Source of the DNA: Acinetobacter sp. XS-4
GTDB taxonomy: Bacteria > Pseudomonadota > Gammaproteobacteria > Pseudomonadales > Moraxellaceae
Assembly (NCBI RefSeq): GCF_023920705.1
Contig: NZ_CP094657.1
Span: forward strand, 2,542,001-2,606,000
Direction of reading: 5' to 3'
Length of the DNA: 64,000 bases
In this document: piece by piece, positions 36,460 through 46,009 of the stretch
Numbering within the stretch: the first letter of the stretch is position 1
Layout: each line of letters opens with the position of its first letter
Program-made: the position numbers and the translations under genes
Notes under the pieces: generated by a model
The model's input: the letters and a program-made list of their open reading frames with translations, nothing else
Database searches by the model: none
Told to the model about the DNA's origin: nothing

Positions 36460-37655
36460 AGTGCGTACCCGTGTTCGTCAAAGACATGGATGAGCTGATT
36501 AGGCACTTTTATAAACATCAGTTCTTGCAAAGTTTTGAACTTGGTATTTTCAATTTCAATTTGCAAAAGGTGTTTTGCCTGCTCAATTCCATCGATATGA
36601 ATAGCGCAAAATAAACGACGCTTGGCACCTAAAAATTCAGTACTTAATACTTTAACCGGCAAATACAACGACTCTTTATCACTACCGAAATCATCAACCA
36701 ACTCGACAGCTTCGGGTCTAAAACCAATGCTGTAGTTTTGCCCAGCTTTAAGTTTTTGCTGTTCCAAATTTAGAGGAATAAAACCCAAAATCTCGAGCTG
36801 ATTAACTATCGAACAAGTCGCAATCAAAAAGTTCATGGTGCCAATAAACTTTGCAACGAATTGGGTTTGTGGCTTGTAGTAAATATTGTGCGGTGTATCA
36901 ATTTGCTCAATGACACCATGATTCATGACTACAACACGGTCAGAAATGCTTAATGCTTCTTCTTGATCATGTGTGACCATAATGGTTGGCAAATTAAGCT
37001 GCGTTTGAATCGAACGGATCTTTTGTCTTAGGTTTAGACGTACTTGTGCATCGAGAGCAGACAAGGGTTCATCCAACAGTAAAATATCTGGATTCGGAGC
37101 AATTGCCCGAGCAAGCGCAACACGTTGCTGCTGCCCGCCCGACAATTGGTTTGGATATTTTTTAGCAATATCGGGTAATTCAATCAGTTCTAATAACTGC
37201 TGAACCCTTTGGCTACGCTGTGCCTTATCCCACTTTTTTTTGTCTAAGCCAAATGCAATATTTTCTTCTACATTTAAGTTTGGAAATAACGCATAGTTCT
37301 GAAACACAATGCCACAGTGACGCTTTTCAGCACTCAACAAGGTAATGTCTGTGCCCTTTTTTATGACTTTGCCATAATCAGGTTTTTCTAGACCCGCAAT
37401 TATGCGTAGCAGTGTGGTTTTACCACATCCTGAAGGCCCTAAAAAGCTCACAAACTCCCCAGCTTTCAGGTCTAAATTAATATGCGTTAGGGCCTGAAAG
37501 TGTTGGAACTTTTTTTGGATATCCACCACTTCTAAAACCGAAGGGCCGTGTTCAGGATATTTATAGGTCGTTAATGTCGACAATAAATGCCCTGCTAACT
37601 CGCCCTTTTGGTTTTGACCCAACAGCGATGATTGCAATGAAGAAGGAATTTGCAT
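36453..37655 (-). CDS. phnT: Phosphonate ABC importer, ATP-binding subunit
   Basis: A 400-residue ABC ATPase. Walker A is GPSGCGKTT near residue 76, the signature motif is LSGGQQQR, and Walker B is ILLLDEPLSALD. The last 120 residues form a TOBE-like regulatory domain (FRPEAVEL), usual in MalK/PotA/PhnT-type subunits. The frame is open 93 bp further upstream into phnS, but ATG at 37655 follows the phnS stop by 22 bp and is preferred. It powers uptake with the fused permease. Assignment to phosphonate import rests on context, because the fold alone also fits ferric or polyamine importers. Confidence 0.88.
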   Translation of the reverse strand: MQIPSSLQSSLLGQNQKGELAGHLLSTLTTYKYPEHGPSVLEVVDIQKKFQHFQALTHINLDLKAGEFVSFLGPSGCGKTTLLRIIAGLEKPDYGKVIKKGTDITLLSAEKRHCGIVFQNYALFPNLNVEENIAFGLDKKKWDKAQRSQRVQQLLELIELPDIAKKYPNQLSGGQQQRVALARAIAPNPDILLLDEPLSALDAQVRLNLRQKIRSIQTQLNLPTIMVTHDQEEALSISDRVVVMNHGVIEQIDTPHNIYYKPQTQFVAKFIGTMNFLIATCSIVNQLEILGFIPLNLEQQKLKAGQNYSIGFRPEAVELVDDFGSDKESLYLPVKVLSTEFLGAKRRLFCAIHIDGIEQAKHLLQIEIENTKFKTLQELMFIKVPNQLIHVFDEHGYALC

Positions 37656-37677
37656 AATGAGGCCCTTATCCAAAAGA

Positions 37678-38715
37678 TCACTTTTCAAAATGCTTTGACC
37701 ATTCAGCCAAAATACGTTCACGCTGCTCGGCCGCCCAATAAAAATCATTTTTTACGAGCATTTGAGGAAGGTTTTTGGGGAAGTCCATGGTGGTATTTTC
37801 AATGCCTTTATAGGCCACCATTGAAAAGTTATGTGCATAAGCTTCATTTGCTGCCTTGCTTACCGACCAATTGATAAATTTCTGTGCACTACTTAATTTC
37901 TTGGTTCCTTTCACAATTGCTGATGCTTCCATTTCCCAGCCTAAACCTTCAGTTGGATAAACTACTTCTAAAGGTGCACCCTCTGCTTTTAATTTAAAGG
38001 CTGGATAACCGAAAGAAACACCGATTGGAATTTCGCCCTGTGCCGCCATCTTGCAAGGTTTTGAACCAGAGTGAGGATATTGTGAAATGTTTTTATTTAA
38101 AGCCTGCATATAGTCCCACGCCTGCTTTTCACCCCAGATCTGCATCCAAGCTGTGACATCTAAATACCCTGTTCCACTCGAAGCTGGGTTTGGCATGACA
38201 ATCAGATTTTTATAAATCGGGTTGGTTAAATCTTTCCAAGTTTTTGGAATCGGTAGCTTACGCTTTTCTAATTCGACTTTATTGACACAAATTGCAGATT
38301 CCCATGCATCCATACCCGTCCAAGTCGGTACAGTTTTTTGGCTGACAAATTCCGGTTTTAAATTTTGAATGCCTTCAGGTTTAAAAGGCTCAAGCATGTC
38401 TTTCTTTTCCATGACCAGCAAACTGGTTAAAGCCACACCAAAAACCACATCCGCTTGTGGGTTTTTCTGCTCTGCCAAAAGTTTAGCGGTGATTACACCA
38501 GTTGAATCACGTACCCATTTTACTTTTAGCTCTGGATAGGCTTTATGTAATTCTTCTTGGTACTGTTTAAGCTGGTCGGCTTCCACTGCCGTATAGACTG
38601 TAATTTCTTCTGAGTTTTTTGATGTTGCCGATGAACATCCCATTTGAATAGCGACCACCACACCTAAAACTGATGCAGTGCCGAGTTTAATTGTCTGTTG
38701 AACATACTGTTTCAT
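37678..38715 (-). CDS. phnS: 2-aminoethylphosphonate ABC importer, substrate-binding lipoprotein
   Basis: A 345-residue periplasmic binding protein of the iron(III)/PhnS type. From the ATG at 38715 the N-terminus is a lipoprotein signal (hydrophobic GTASVLGVVVAIQ followed by the lipobox MGC), so the mature protein is anchored by a lipidated cysteine. NPASSGTGYLDVTAWMQIWG is a ligand-binding segment shared by this cluster. An upstream in-frame ATG at 38757 would give a long charged N-terminus and is less likely. It is the first gene of the importer operon, with the palindromic operator 66 bp upstream. Confidence 0.88.
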   Translation of the reverse strand: MKQYVQQTIKLGTASVLGVVVAIQMGCSSATSKNSEEITVYTAVEADQLKQYQEELHKAYPELKVKWVRDSTGVITAKLLAEQKNPQADVVFGVALTSLLVMEKKDMLEPFKPEGIQNLKPEFVSQKTVPTWTGMDAWESAICVNKVELEKRKLPIPKTWKDLTNPIYKNLIVMPNPASSGTGYLDVTAWMQIWGEKQAWDYMQALNKNISQYPHSGSKPCKMAAQGEIPIGVSFGYPAFKLKAEGAPLEVVYPTEGLGWEMEASAIVKGTKKLSSAQKFINWSVSKAANEAYAHNFSMVAYKGIENTTMDFPKNLPQMLVKNDFYWAAEQRERILAEWSKHFEK

Positions 38716-38780
38716 CTGCAAACCATCGAATGCAATTATTTGATGATCGTATTTCAACAGGTTTATATGACAGTTTGATT

Positions 38781-38800
38781 AATCTGGTTTAAACCAGATT
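38781..38800. promoter_or_regulatory. Putative operator of the phosphonate importer operon
   Basis: AATCTGGTTTAAACCAGATT is a perfect 20-bp palindrome. It lies between the stop of the GntR gene and the importer operon, and repeats the palindrome before phnW. It defines a two-operator phosphonate regulon. Confidence 0.82.
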
Positions 38801-38806
38801 TTATTT

Positions 38807-39529
38807 TTATGCCCGAGCTTCGAAATGTAAATCTAGAACGTCGTGTAGCCAATATTCTTGGTCAACATCGGTAATCACGCCTTTTTCATTTCTGTTACTA
38901 CGACAAATATATAAACCGAGTGCACCCACATTCACATGCAGTGCTTTGGCTTGTTGTTCCGACAAAGCCGTTGGATACAGGTTAATATCGGCTCTAGTGA
39001 TATGGCAGTTATATTGATTTGCCATGAGTAAAGTAATGGATTGTTTGAGATCATGAGTTAAAAACTCAGGAAAAAGCTCGGCGTTCACACGTAAATGTTC
39101 AACCAAAACAGGTCGACCATTAATACAACGACGTCGCCAAACTGAATAAATCGGATACCCTTTTTCAACTTTTAAATGCTTGGCATCCCAAGAAGTAGCC
39201 GTTGTTAGCTCACTCGAGATCACCTCTGTCGAAGGTTCATAGCCTTGTTCAATCACAAACTGGTTAAAGTTTTTAGTCGATTGAGGATGATAAATAATAC
39301 GCGGAGAACGAACATACCAACCACGGCGGTCCAAGCGATAAATCAAACCATCAGTTTCCAAAGCCAGTAAAGCTTCACGTGCAGCCACTCGAGTGGTTTG
39401 GAATTGTTCCGAAAGCACTCTTTCTGAGGGGAGTTTTGCGTGGGCTTCTAATACGCCAGATTCAATATCATGGGCAATTGCATCGCGGATAGGAATATAT
39501 TTAGGTATGCGTGCTTGGTCCTGTTCCAT
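38807..39529 (-). CDS. GntR-family (HutC/UTRA) regulator of phosphonate use
   Basis: A 240-residue regulator with an N-terminal GntR winged helix (IRDAIAHDIESGVLEAHAKLPSERVLSEQFQTTRVAAREAL, about residues 12-52) and a C-terminal UTRA effector domain (about residues 90-235, with VWRRRCINGRPVLVEH). It is located just upstream of the importer operon on the same strand. PhnR-type regulators of this architecture control 2-aminoethylphosphonate genes, so it probably binds the two ATCTGGTTTAAACCAGAT sites. The ribosome-binding site is weak, which suits a low-abundance repressor. Confidence 0.88.
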   Translation of the reverse strand: MEQDQARIPKYIPIRDAIAHDIESGVLEAHAKLPSERVLSEQFQTTRVAAREALLALETDGLIYRLDRRGWYVRSPRIIYHPQSTKNFNQFVIEQGYEPSTEVISSELTTATSWDAKHLKVEKGYPIYSVWRRRCINGRPVLVEHLRVNAELFPEFLTHDLKQSITLLMANQYNCHITRADINLYPTALSEQQAKALHVNVGALGLYICRSNRNEKGVITDVDQEYWLHDVLDLHFEARA

Positions 39530-39663
39530 ACAAACTTAGAATTTATAAATAAAGAAATTAATAGCAATATACTGAAAAAATGTGACAAAAGCTTTTATTA
39601 ATGCTGATCTTTTAAGCAAAACAATCTCTTAGTCTATTTCTTTCCTCTGAGTTTTTTATATAA

Positions 39664-39689
39664 AAAAAGAGCATATTCATGCCCTTTTT
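39664..39689 (-). terminator. Terminator of pobA
   Basis: GCAT-ATTC-ATGC is a short stem extended by AAAAAG and CTTTTT across one mismatch. On the minus strand it is followed by a long T-run, 17 bp after the pobA stop. Confidence 0.8.
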
Positions 39690-39705
39690 ATTTCTTATCT
39701 AGTCT

Positions 39706-40935
<1,230 letters not shown>

Positions 40936-41015
40936 TCATCCTGACTTTTAAATTACTGGCTTTAAGTTTTGTGCACTATGTATCCAAGACGAAAATAACC
41001 GTTTATCATTTAGTT

Positions 41016-41032
41016 TGTCCGAATAGCGGACA
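41016..41032. promoter_or_regulatory. Dyad in the pobA-pobR divergent promoter
   Basis: TGTCCG-5 nt-CGGACA is a perfect 6-bp dyad 29 bp before pobR and about 95 bp from pobA. It is a good candidate for the PobR site; PobR of ADP1 is a 4-hydroxybenzoate-responsive activator of pobA that binds between the two genes. Confidence 0.6.
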
Positions 41033-41061
41033 GAAACAACCAAAATAACAGGAATGAAAGG

Positions 41062-41877
41062 ATGCCTTCTCTCGATGCTTTTTTAGAGCACCCAAACTCG
41101 CATGAGAAAATTCGTCAAGAAGACTACATTGCAGGGTTAGCAAAAGGCTTGGCTTTACTGGAAGCTTTTGGAACAGATCGGCAACGGCTCAATGTCACTC
41201 AAGTGGCCGAGCGAACTGGCATTAGTCGTACCGCGGCAAGACGTTATCTTAAAACTTTAAAATATTTAGGCTATTTAGAAACAGACGAACATTACTTTTG
41301 GCTTACTCATCGTGTGCTGCGCTTTTCGAGTTCTTATTTAAGCTCTGCCCACCTGCCTAAAGTTGCTCAATCCTTTTTAAATCTTTTGTGTGCGCAGACG
41401 TCTCTGACTTTTTCGATTGTGGTGTTAGACGATAACGAAGTCGTGCCAATTGCCCGTAGCTATTTACCGCAGCAAGATAATTTACGTGTCAGCCCTTATG
41501 GTATGCATTTAGGAAATCGACTGCCTGCTCATGCAACTTCGACAGGGAAAGTATTGTTGGCAGCACTGCCCGAAGAAGCTCAACATGCATGGGTAAAAAC
41601 TTACGGATTAAAACGCTTAACCCCATTTACCATTGTAGATGAGTCAAAGTTTTTTGAAGTGCTTAAAGCCATTTCGTTATCGGATTATTGCCTTTCCAAA
41701 GAAGAACATGAGCTTGGCGTAATTGCGATTGCTGTGCCTGTTTTTAATGCACAAGGTCAGGCTGTGGCAGCGCTGAACTGCATGTCTCAAACTAATCGTG
41801 TACAAGAAGATTACTTAGTTCAGCAAATTTTGCCATTGCTACGCAACACGGCAAATGAACTTAGAAATGTGATTTAA
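41062..41877 (+). CDS. pobR: IclR-family activator of pobA
   Basis: A 271-residue IclR-type regulator. The helix-turn-helix is around RLNVTQVAERTGISRTAARRYLKTLKYLGYL (about residues 42-72). The segments YIAGLAKGLALLEAFG, RLPAHATSTGKVLLAALPEE and LSKEEHELGVIAIAVPVFNAQG match what I recall of ADP1 PobR closely. It activates pobA in response to 4-hydroxybenzoate. The divergent position supports this. It ends at a strong hairpin shared with the azoreductase gene. Confidence 0.95.
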   Translation: MPSLDAFLEHPNSHEKIRQEDYIAGLAKGLALLEAFGTDRQRLNVTQVAERTGISRTAARRYLKTLKYLGYLETDEHYFWLTHRVLRFSSSYLSSAHLPKVAQSFLNLLCAQTSLTFSIVVLDDNEVVPIARSYLPQQDNLRVSPYGMHLGNRLPAHATSTGKVLLAALPEEAQHAWVKTYGLKRLTPFTIVDESKFFEVLKAISLSDYCLSKEEHELGVIAIAVPVFNAQGQAVAALNCMSQTNRVQEDYLVQQILPLLRNTANELRNVI

Positions 41878-41886
41878 ATAGACTTA

Positions 41887-41923
41887 GAAACTCTTGTTTT
41901 CTAATTAGAGGTACAAGAGTTTC
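41887..41923. terminator. Hairpin between pobR and the azoreductase gene
   Basis: GAAACTCTTGT (41887-41897) and ACAAGAGTTTC (41913-41923) form a perfect 11-bp stem with a 15-nt loop between convergent genes. There is no clear T-run, so termination is inferred from position and stability only. Confidence 0.6.
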
Positions 41924-41934
41924 GGTTCATGATT

Positions 41935-42531
41935 TTAAACGGCGAATTCTTTGACTTGCTGATTTGCCAAATCTAATGCATTAGTACGATAGGCTTGCAT
42001 GTCTAAGCCTTCTGCATAGATAAATTCAATGTCATAAATGCCCATTAGTCCTAACACCGCTTTGAGATAAGGTGTTACTGCTTCAGTTTCTTGACCGACA
42101 TGAATACCGCCTCGACTACTTAGCACCACCGCTTTTACTCCTTCGACCAAACCTTGAGGGTAAGTTTCGGTGTAGCGGAATGTTTGTCTTGCTCGTGCCA
42201 CCAAATCAAACCAGTTTTTGAGTTGAGTCGGTACATTTAAATTATACATCGGTGCACCAATCACCAATAAATCAGCACTTTTTAATTCAGCAATTAATTC
42301 ATCAGATAAGGCAACAATCTGCTGAATGTCTTGATTTATATTTTCAGCCCCACGAAGCGCCTGAAAAATTTCCAGATCTAATACAGGCAGGTTCATTTCA
42401 GCTAGATTGCGTATGGTAATATCATCTTGCAAACCTTGGTCTTTTCGATGTTCAAGCATTACATCGATTAGACGATTGGTTTGTGAACTCTCACCCATAA
42501 TGCTGGATTTTAATACCAAAATTTTAGCCAT
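41935..42531 (-). CDS. azoR: FMN-dependent NADH-azoreductase
   Basis: A 198-residue flavodoxin-fold protein of the AzoR/MdaB-like group. VLKSSIMGESSQTNRLID at the N-terminus binds FMN phosphate. GAPMYNLNVPTQLKNWFDLVARARQTFRYTETYPQGLVEG is the family signature segment, and LSSRGGIH is the second FMN loop. It reduces azo bonds and quinones with NADH in the cytosol; protection against electrophilic quinones is the usual physiological view. The divergent LysR gene 98 bp away is the likely regulator. Confidence 0.9.
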   Translation of the reverse strand: MAKILVLKSSIMGESSQTNRLIDVMLEHRKDQGLQDDITIRNLAEMNLPVLDLEIFQALRGAENINQDIQQIVALSDELIAELKSADLLVIGAPMYNLNVPTQLKNWFDLVARARQTFRYTETYPQGLVEGVKAVVLSSRGGIHVGQETEAVTPYLKAVLGLMGIYDIEFIYAEGLDMQAYRTNALDLANQQVKEFAV

Positions 42532-42629
42532 GACCGTCTCTACATTTTTGATGAAGCCATATTAACTCCATAATAAATTCAACAGTGGTGATATTATTTA
42601 CTTCTATTGATTCCTTTTAGGCAACAATC

Positions 42630-43541
42630 ATGCAACATGAGTTAAGTGCAATTTCCATATTTGTGACGGTGGTTGAAGCAGGAAGTTTTGTAAAAGCTGC
42701 CGAGCAATTGCATTTAACCCGCTCAGCCATTAGTAAAAATATTGCTCGTCTCGAAGATCAGCTTGGAGTTGCTTTATTTAAAAGAACAACACGTTCTCTC
42801 AGTATGACTGATGAAGGTGCTTTGTTTTATGAACATAGCCGCCGAGCGTTAAGTGAAATTCAAAATGCAGCAGCTTTATTAGACCAAAGGAAAATTAACG
42901 CAACAGGTCGATTGCGAATTTCTGTGCCAGTGCTTTTCGGACAACTCTATGTCGCCCCGCTCATGGTTAAATTTGCTCAACAACATTCGGACTTACAGTT
43001 AGAAATTTCATTTAATGATCGGACTGTAGACTTGGTCGAAGACGGTTTTGATTTATGCATCCGAATCGGGGCATTGCCTGACACAACTCAGTTAGTCGCC
43101 AAACCGATTGGTCAGCATCGAATGCTGCTTTGCGCCTCACCTGATTATTTAAATGAAGCAGGTCCCGTAAAAAATATTGCAGACTTAGACCATCACGCCA
43201 CAATTGCCGATCCGCATTTTGGTCAAATGCAAAAATGGCGACTTCAAAAGGAAAATACCGAGCCTTTATTCATTAAACCCAAAGCAAAACTTCTTTTTAA
43301 TGACTTACAAGCCATTAAAAATGCAGCGCTTTCTGAAGCCGGTATCGCTTGGTTACCCGATTGGCTCATTCAAAATGAATTACAGGATGGTAAGCTTGTA
43401 CAAGTGTTAGAAAATATGTCGAGCATTGCTTTTCCGATTCATTTGGTATGGCCTACGCTGCCTTTTATGCCACTTAAAACCCGCCTTGCAATCGATTATT
43501 TGGCACAGCATTTACCACCTGAGCTGAATAAACAAGTTTAA
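42630..43541 (+). CDS. LysR-family transcriptional regulator
   Basis: A 303-residue LysR-type regulator. The N-terminal helix-turn-helix (FVTVVEAGSFVKAAEQLHLTRSAISKNIARLEDQLG, about residues 10-45) is followed by an effector domain from about residue 90 with the RIGALPDTTQLVAKPIG segment. It is of the DhcR/AaeR-like class, which often controls an adjacent oxidoreductase. Divergent from azoR, it probably responds to quinones or aromatic compounds, though no inducer can be read. It ends at an intrinsic terminator. Confidence 0.88.
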   Translation: MQHELSAISIFVTVVEAGSFVKAAEQLHLTRSAISKNIARLEDQLGVALFKRTTRSLSMTDEGALFYEHSRRALSEIQNAAALLDQRKINATGRLRISVPVLFGQLYVAPLMVKFAQQHSDLQLEISFNDRTVDLVEDGFDLCIRIGALPDTTQLVAKPIGQHRMLLCASPDYLNEAGPVKNIADLDHHATIADPHFGQMQKWRLQKENTEPLFIKPKAKLLFNDLQAIKNAALSEAGIAWLPDWLIQNELQDGKLVQVLENMSSIAFPIHLVWPTLPFMPLKTRLAIDYLAQHLPPELNKQV

Positions 43542-43552
43542 AGTAAATAAGG

Positions 43553-43579
43553 CCTTGTGCATTTCATCAAGGTTTTTTT
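43553..43579 (+). terminator. Terminator of the LysR gene
   Basis: CCTTG (43553-43557) and CAAGG (43568-43572) form a 5-bp stem followed directly by seven T. Confidence 0.8.
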
Positions 43580-43627
43580 AATACACGAAGCCAAAGTTTA
43601 TTGCTTATATTCAAACGCTTTGACCTT

Positions 43628-44179
43628 CTATTTAGCATTAAGAAAACAATTCAGCACCTTTTCCCGATCAACTGCCCCATCTGAGCTTAAAAGCTGAATG
43701 ATTGTGCCTTCAATCATATATAAAAATAGCTTTGCATCCTGAAAAGTCGCATCGGTTTTTAGTTTTATAAGCTGGCTATAAATTTCATTGATTAGCCATG
43801 TTCGATACCTCACCGCGATTTGATAAGCTTTTGAATAGGTCAGTTTAATTTCAAAAATAGCTTTAAATAATAGGTAGTAAAGCCCCTCTAAATCGGTGTG
43901 TAAGAAATAGAGTTTCTTGAGTTTATCCTTCACGCTTAAGCCTTGGTGGTACTCAGCAATTGAAACCACTTTTTCTTTTAAGCGCTCTTTCTGCACAGTC
44001 AAACAGATTTCAACAAATCGCTCTTTAGAGTGAAAGTAGTTATAAAAAGTCGCTTTTGGAATGTTTGACTCTTTGACGATTCTATCGATCCCAACCGTAT
44101 GAAATCCGTGATGGTGAAATAAATAAATCGACTTATTTACGACTTGTATGGCTCGGGAGGAAAGCACTAAATTTGGCAT
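43628..44179 (-). CDS. TetR/AcrR-family regulator
   Basis: A TetR-type regulator, 183 residues from the ATG at 44179. The helix-turn-helix FHHHGFHTVGIDRIVKESNIPKATFYNYFHSKERFVEICL lies near residues 20-60, and a variable all-helical ligand domain follows. The frame continues upstream to 44275, but that extension is poorly conserved-looking and would exceed the normal length of about 190. No partner gene is adjacent: downstream is the convergent LysR gene and upstream lies the structured region with the IS, so its target may have been lost or may be remote. The ribosome-binding site is weak. Confidence 0.8.
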   Translation of the reverse strand: MPNLVLSSRAIQVVNKSIYLFHHHGFHTVGIDRIVKESNIPKATFYNYFHSKERFVEICLTVQKERLKEKVVSIAEYHQGLSVKDKLKKLYFLHTDLEGLYYLLFKAIFEIKLTYSKAYQIAVRYRTWLINEIYSQLIKLKTDATFQDAKLFLYMIEGTIIQLLSSDGAVDREKVLNCFLNAK

Positions 44180-44300
44180 CGTTTTACCGTTATAAATTCT
44201 TGTTGTTTCTAAATGAGATACTTTTTTGGGGAGAAAAAAAGGCACAGCAAAGCCTATGACGACTGTGCTTGGCACATCTCAAGTTTTGTTGTTCAAATAA

Positions 44301-44543
44301 GTTTTTTGAGCCGTAACGACTTAAAGCCTGAAAACCTTAGGGCAATCAAGCTGCTTTAAATTTTAAGCTGTGTCGTTATAGTTTTTGGCATTGAGAGCCA
44401 AGAAATAATGGATGTGCAAAGCCAACTCCTTTTTATTGGGAGTTCTGCCGACAGGAATAGAAATTATGGTGGCAGAACGAAAGAGGGTTGACAGACTGGT
44501 GAAAGATATAACCAGCACACCCGAAGGTGTCCCTCTCCCGTCC
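44301..44543. ncRNA. Candidate large structured RNA, left part (split by IS)
   Basis: This gene-free DNA is full of complementary segments. TAACGAC near 44314 pairs with GTCGTTA near 44372. TTGGC (44385-44389) pairs with GCCAA (44397-44401). GTTCTGCC (44442-44449) pairs perfectly with GGCAGAAC (44471-44478). ACACC-CGAA-GGTGT (44517-44530) is a tetraloop hairpin. CTCCCGT (44535-44541) and the long arm 44488-44507 find their partners only beyond the IS. No open frame explains it, and the strand is undetermined. I do not recognise an RNase P, tmRNA, riboswitch or intron motif. Confidence 0.55.
44541..44543. repeat. Target-site duplication, left copy
   Basis: TCC directly before the IS left end is repeated directly after the right end at 46010-46012. 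A 3-bp duplication suits IS3-family insertion. Confidence 0.75.
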
Positions 44544-44594
44544 TGAACTGCCCCCCATAAGTTAGACTTTTTAAACTTATAAGGTGTGCATCCA

Positions 44595-45104
44595 ATGCCA
44601 GTTCCAAAGCATTCAAAAGAGTTAAAACTAAAAGTAATTCAAGCCTACTTAGATGGGAGTAAAGGCTATAAAACTCTTTCCAAAGAGTTTAATGTTGATC
44701 TCCAAACTATCAGGTTATGGATTGAAAACTATAAAGCGCAAGGTGAAGATGGTCTCAATGTTAAACTTCAAAAGGCTTATTATTCTCCAGAATTTAAAAT
44801 CAAGGCTGTACAAATGCTTCTTGATAAGATACCGGTAAGAGAGGTCAGAAGACGGTTAAATCTGAGCGGGACGTCTATTTTAAGAAGATGGTTAGCTCAG
44901 TATCATAAAGAAGGGATTGCTGGGTTTAATACTAAACGGACTTATACCAATATGACTAAGCAAGATAAAATCAAAATAGTGAAACCAACAAGAGATGATA
45001 AAGAAAAGTCTCAACAAGAACTTATTGATGAACTTACAGCTTTACGCGCAGAGGTCGCTTTTTTAAAAAAGCTAAAAGCCTTAAAACTGAAGCAACGTAC
45101 TTAA
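44595..45104 (+). CDS. IS3-family transposase OrfA
   Basis: A 169-residue DNA-binding subunit with two helix-turn-helix segments (KLKVIQAYLDGSKGYKTLSKEFNVDLQTIRLWI near residues 10-42 and KIKAVQMLLDKIPVREVRRRLNLSGTSILRRWL near residues 68-100) and a C-terminal leucine-rich helix (ELIDELTALRAEVAFLKKL) for oligomerisation. The frame opens at a GTG at 44586; the ATG at 44595 is preferred because AAGG lies 10 bp before it. The slippery heptamer A-AAA-AAG at 45065-45071 lies near its end and sends part of the ribosomes into OrfB. Confidence 0.88.
   Translation: MPVPKHSKELKLKVIQAYLDGSKGYKTLSKEFNVDLQTIRLWIENYKAQGEDGLNVKLQKAYYSPEFKIKAVQMLLDKIPVREVRRRLNLSGTSILRRWLAQYHKEGIAGFNTKRTYTNMTKQDKIKIVKPTRDDKEKSQQELIDELTALRAEVAFLKKLKALKLKQRT
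45065..45071 (+). other. Programmed -1 frameshift site
   Basis: A-AAA-AAG in OrfA phase. Slipping by -1 enters the OrfB frame, which is open from here to 45979 and reads AKSLKTEATYLNS next. This is the usual IS3-family signal for making the OrfAB transposase. Confidence 0.85.
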
Positions 45105-45979
45105 ATTCAATTTGTACTGCGGACAGTGTTCAAGTTATTTCGGAATTAAGGCAAATTTATCCATTAAAGCTACTACTCAATATTGCCAAGATAGCCCGTA
45201 GTACTTATTTCTACCACATGAAAGCTGCGTGCCCTAATGATAAATATACTGAGTTAAAACAGCAGATTAAATCTATATATCATAAGCATAAAGGATGTTA
45301 TGGCTATCGTAGAATTACTCTTGCTCTGAAAAGTGCAGGAATAATCATCAACCATAAGTGTGTATATCGCCTCATGAAAACTATGGGGCTTAAATCACGT
45401 ATCAGAGTACTCAAATATCGATCTTATAAAAGTGGTTGTGTCGGGATGGTGGCCGATAATGTTTTACAACGACAATTTAAAGCAAATCGTCCCAATCAGA
45501 AATGGGCAACTGATGTAACGGAATTTAATGTGAATGGTGAAAAACTTTACCTCTCTCCAATCATAGATTTATTTAATGGGGAAATTATTACCTTCCGAAT
45601 CCAACGCAAACTCAATTATGAGTTAGTAAAAGAGATGCTCATTCATGCTTTGGCTAAACTTAAGCGACATGAAAAGCCAATTCTCCATTCAGATCAAGGA
45701 TGGCAATATCAAATGGCTCATTACCAGCAGCAATTAAAGCAACATGGCTTAATTCAAAGTATGTCTCGCAAGGGAAATTGCTTAGATAATGCCGTAATAG
45801 AAAGCTTCTTTGGAATATTAAAATCGGAGTGCTTTCATGGTGAAAAATTTCAATCAATTGATGAATTAGAGAAAACCATACAAACGTACATTCATTATTA
45901 TAATCATGAGAGAATCAAGGTGAAGTTACAAGGTTTATCCCCTGTACAATATAGAAACCAGTTTTTAAAAACTGCTTAA
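45065..45979 (+). CDS. IS3-family transposase OrfB (made as OrfAB)
   Basis: The catalytic part of the transposase, about 304 residues in the -1 frame. It has the HTH_21-like segment YGYRRITLAL, then an RNase H-fold integrase core. The acidic triad is visible: D in WATDVTEF, D in LHSDQGWQYQ and E in NAVIESFFGILKSE, with the conserved YNHERIKVKLQGLSPVQYR ending. Independent initiation is possible at the ATG at 45218, but expression as the frameshifted OrfAB fusion is the family norm. It is full-length and without stop codons, so it is probably active. Confidence 0.9.
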   Translation, partial: KKAKSLKTEATYLNSICTADSVQVISELRQIYPLKLLLNIAKIARSTYFYHMKAACPNDKYTELKQQIKSIYHKHKGCYGYRRITLALKSAGIIINHKCVYRLMKTMGLKSRIRVLKYRSYKSGCVGMVADNVLQRQFKANRPNQKWATDVTEFNVNGEKLYLSPIIDLFNGEIITFRIQRKLNYELVKEMLIHALAKLKRHEKPILHSDQGWQYQMAHYQQQLKQHGLIQSMSRKGNCLDNAVIESFFGILKSECFHGEKFQSIDELEKTIQTYIHYYNHERIKVKLQGLSPVQYRNQFLKTA

Positions 45980-46009
45980 TTAACTGTCCAACTTTATGGG
46001 GTCAGTTCA

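Larger units (their letters stand above)
44544..46009 (+). mobile_element. IS3-family insertion sequence
   Basis: A complete 1466-bp element. The terminal inverted repeats begin TGAACTG; the left 24 bases and the reverse complement of the right 24 bases agree at 19 positions. It encodes overlapping OrfA and OrfB joined by a -1 frameshift, with an intact DDE triad, so it is probably mobile. The flanking TCC direct repeats and the clean rejoining of the flanking helices when it is removed suggest recent insertion. I cannot name the isoform. Confidence 0.92.

Noticed and set aside
37678..38715. Ferric iron importer instead of phosphonate importer
   Set aside because: The binding protein, permease and ATPase folds would also fit iron uptake, but phnW, phnX, the oxidase and the shared palindrome link the importer to aminophosphonate.
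44180..44275. Longer N-terminus for the TetR regulator
   Set aside because: The extra 32 residues precede the normal helix-turn-helix start and have no visible support; family length favours the ATG at 44179.
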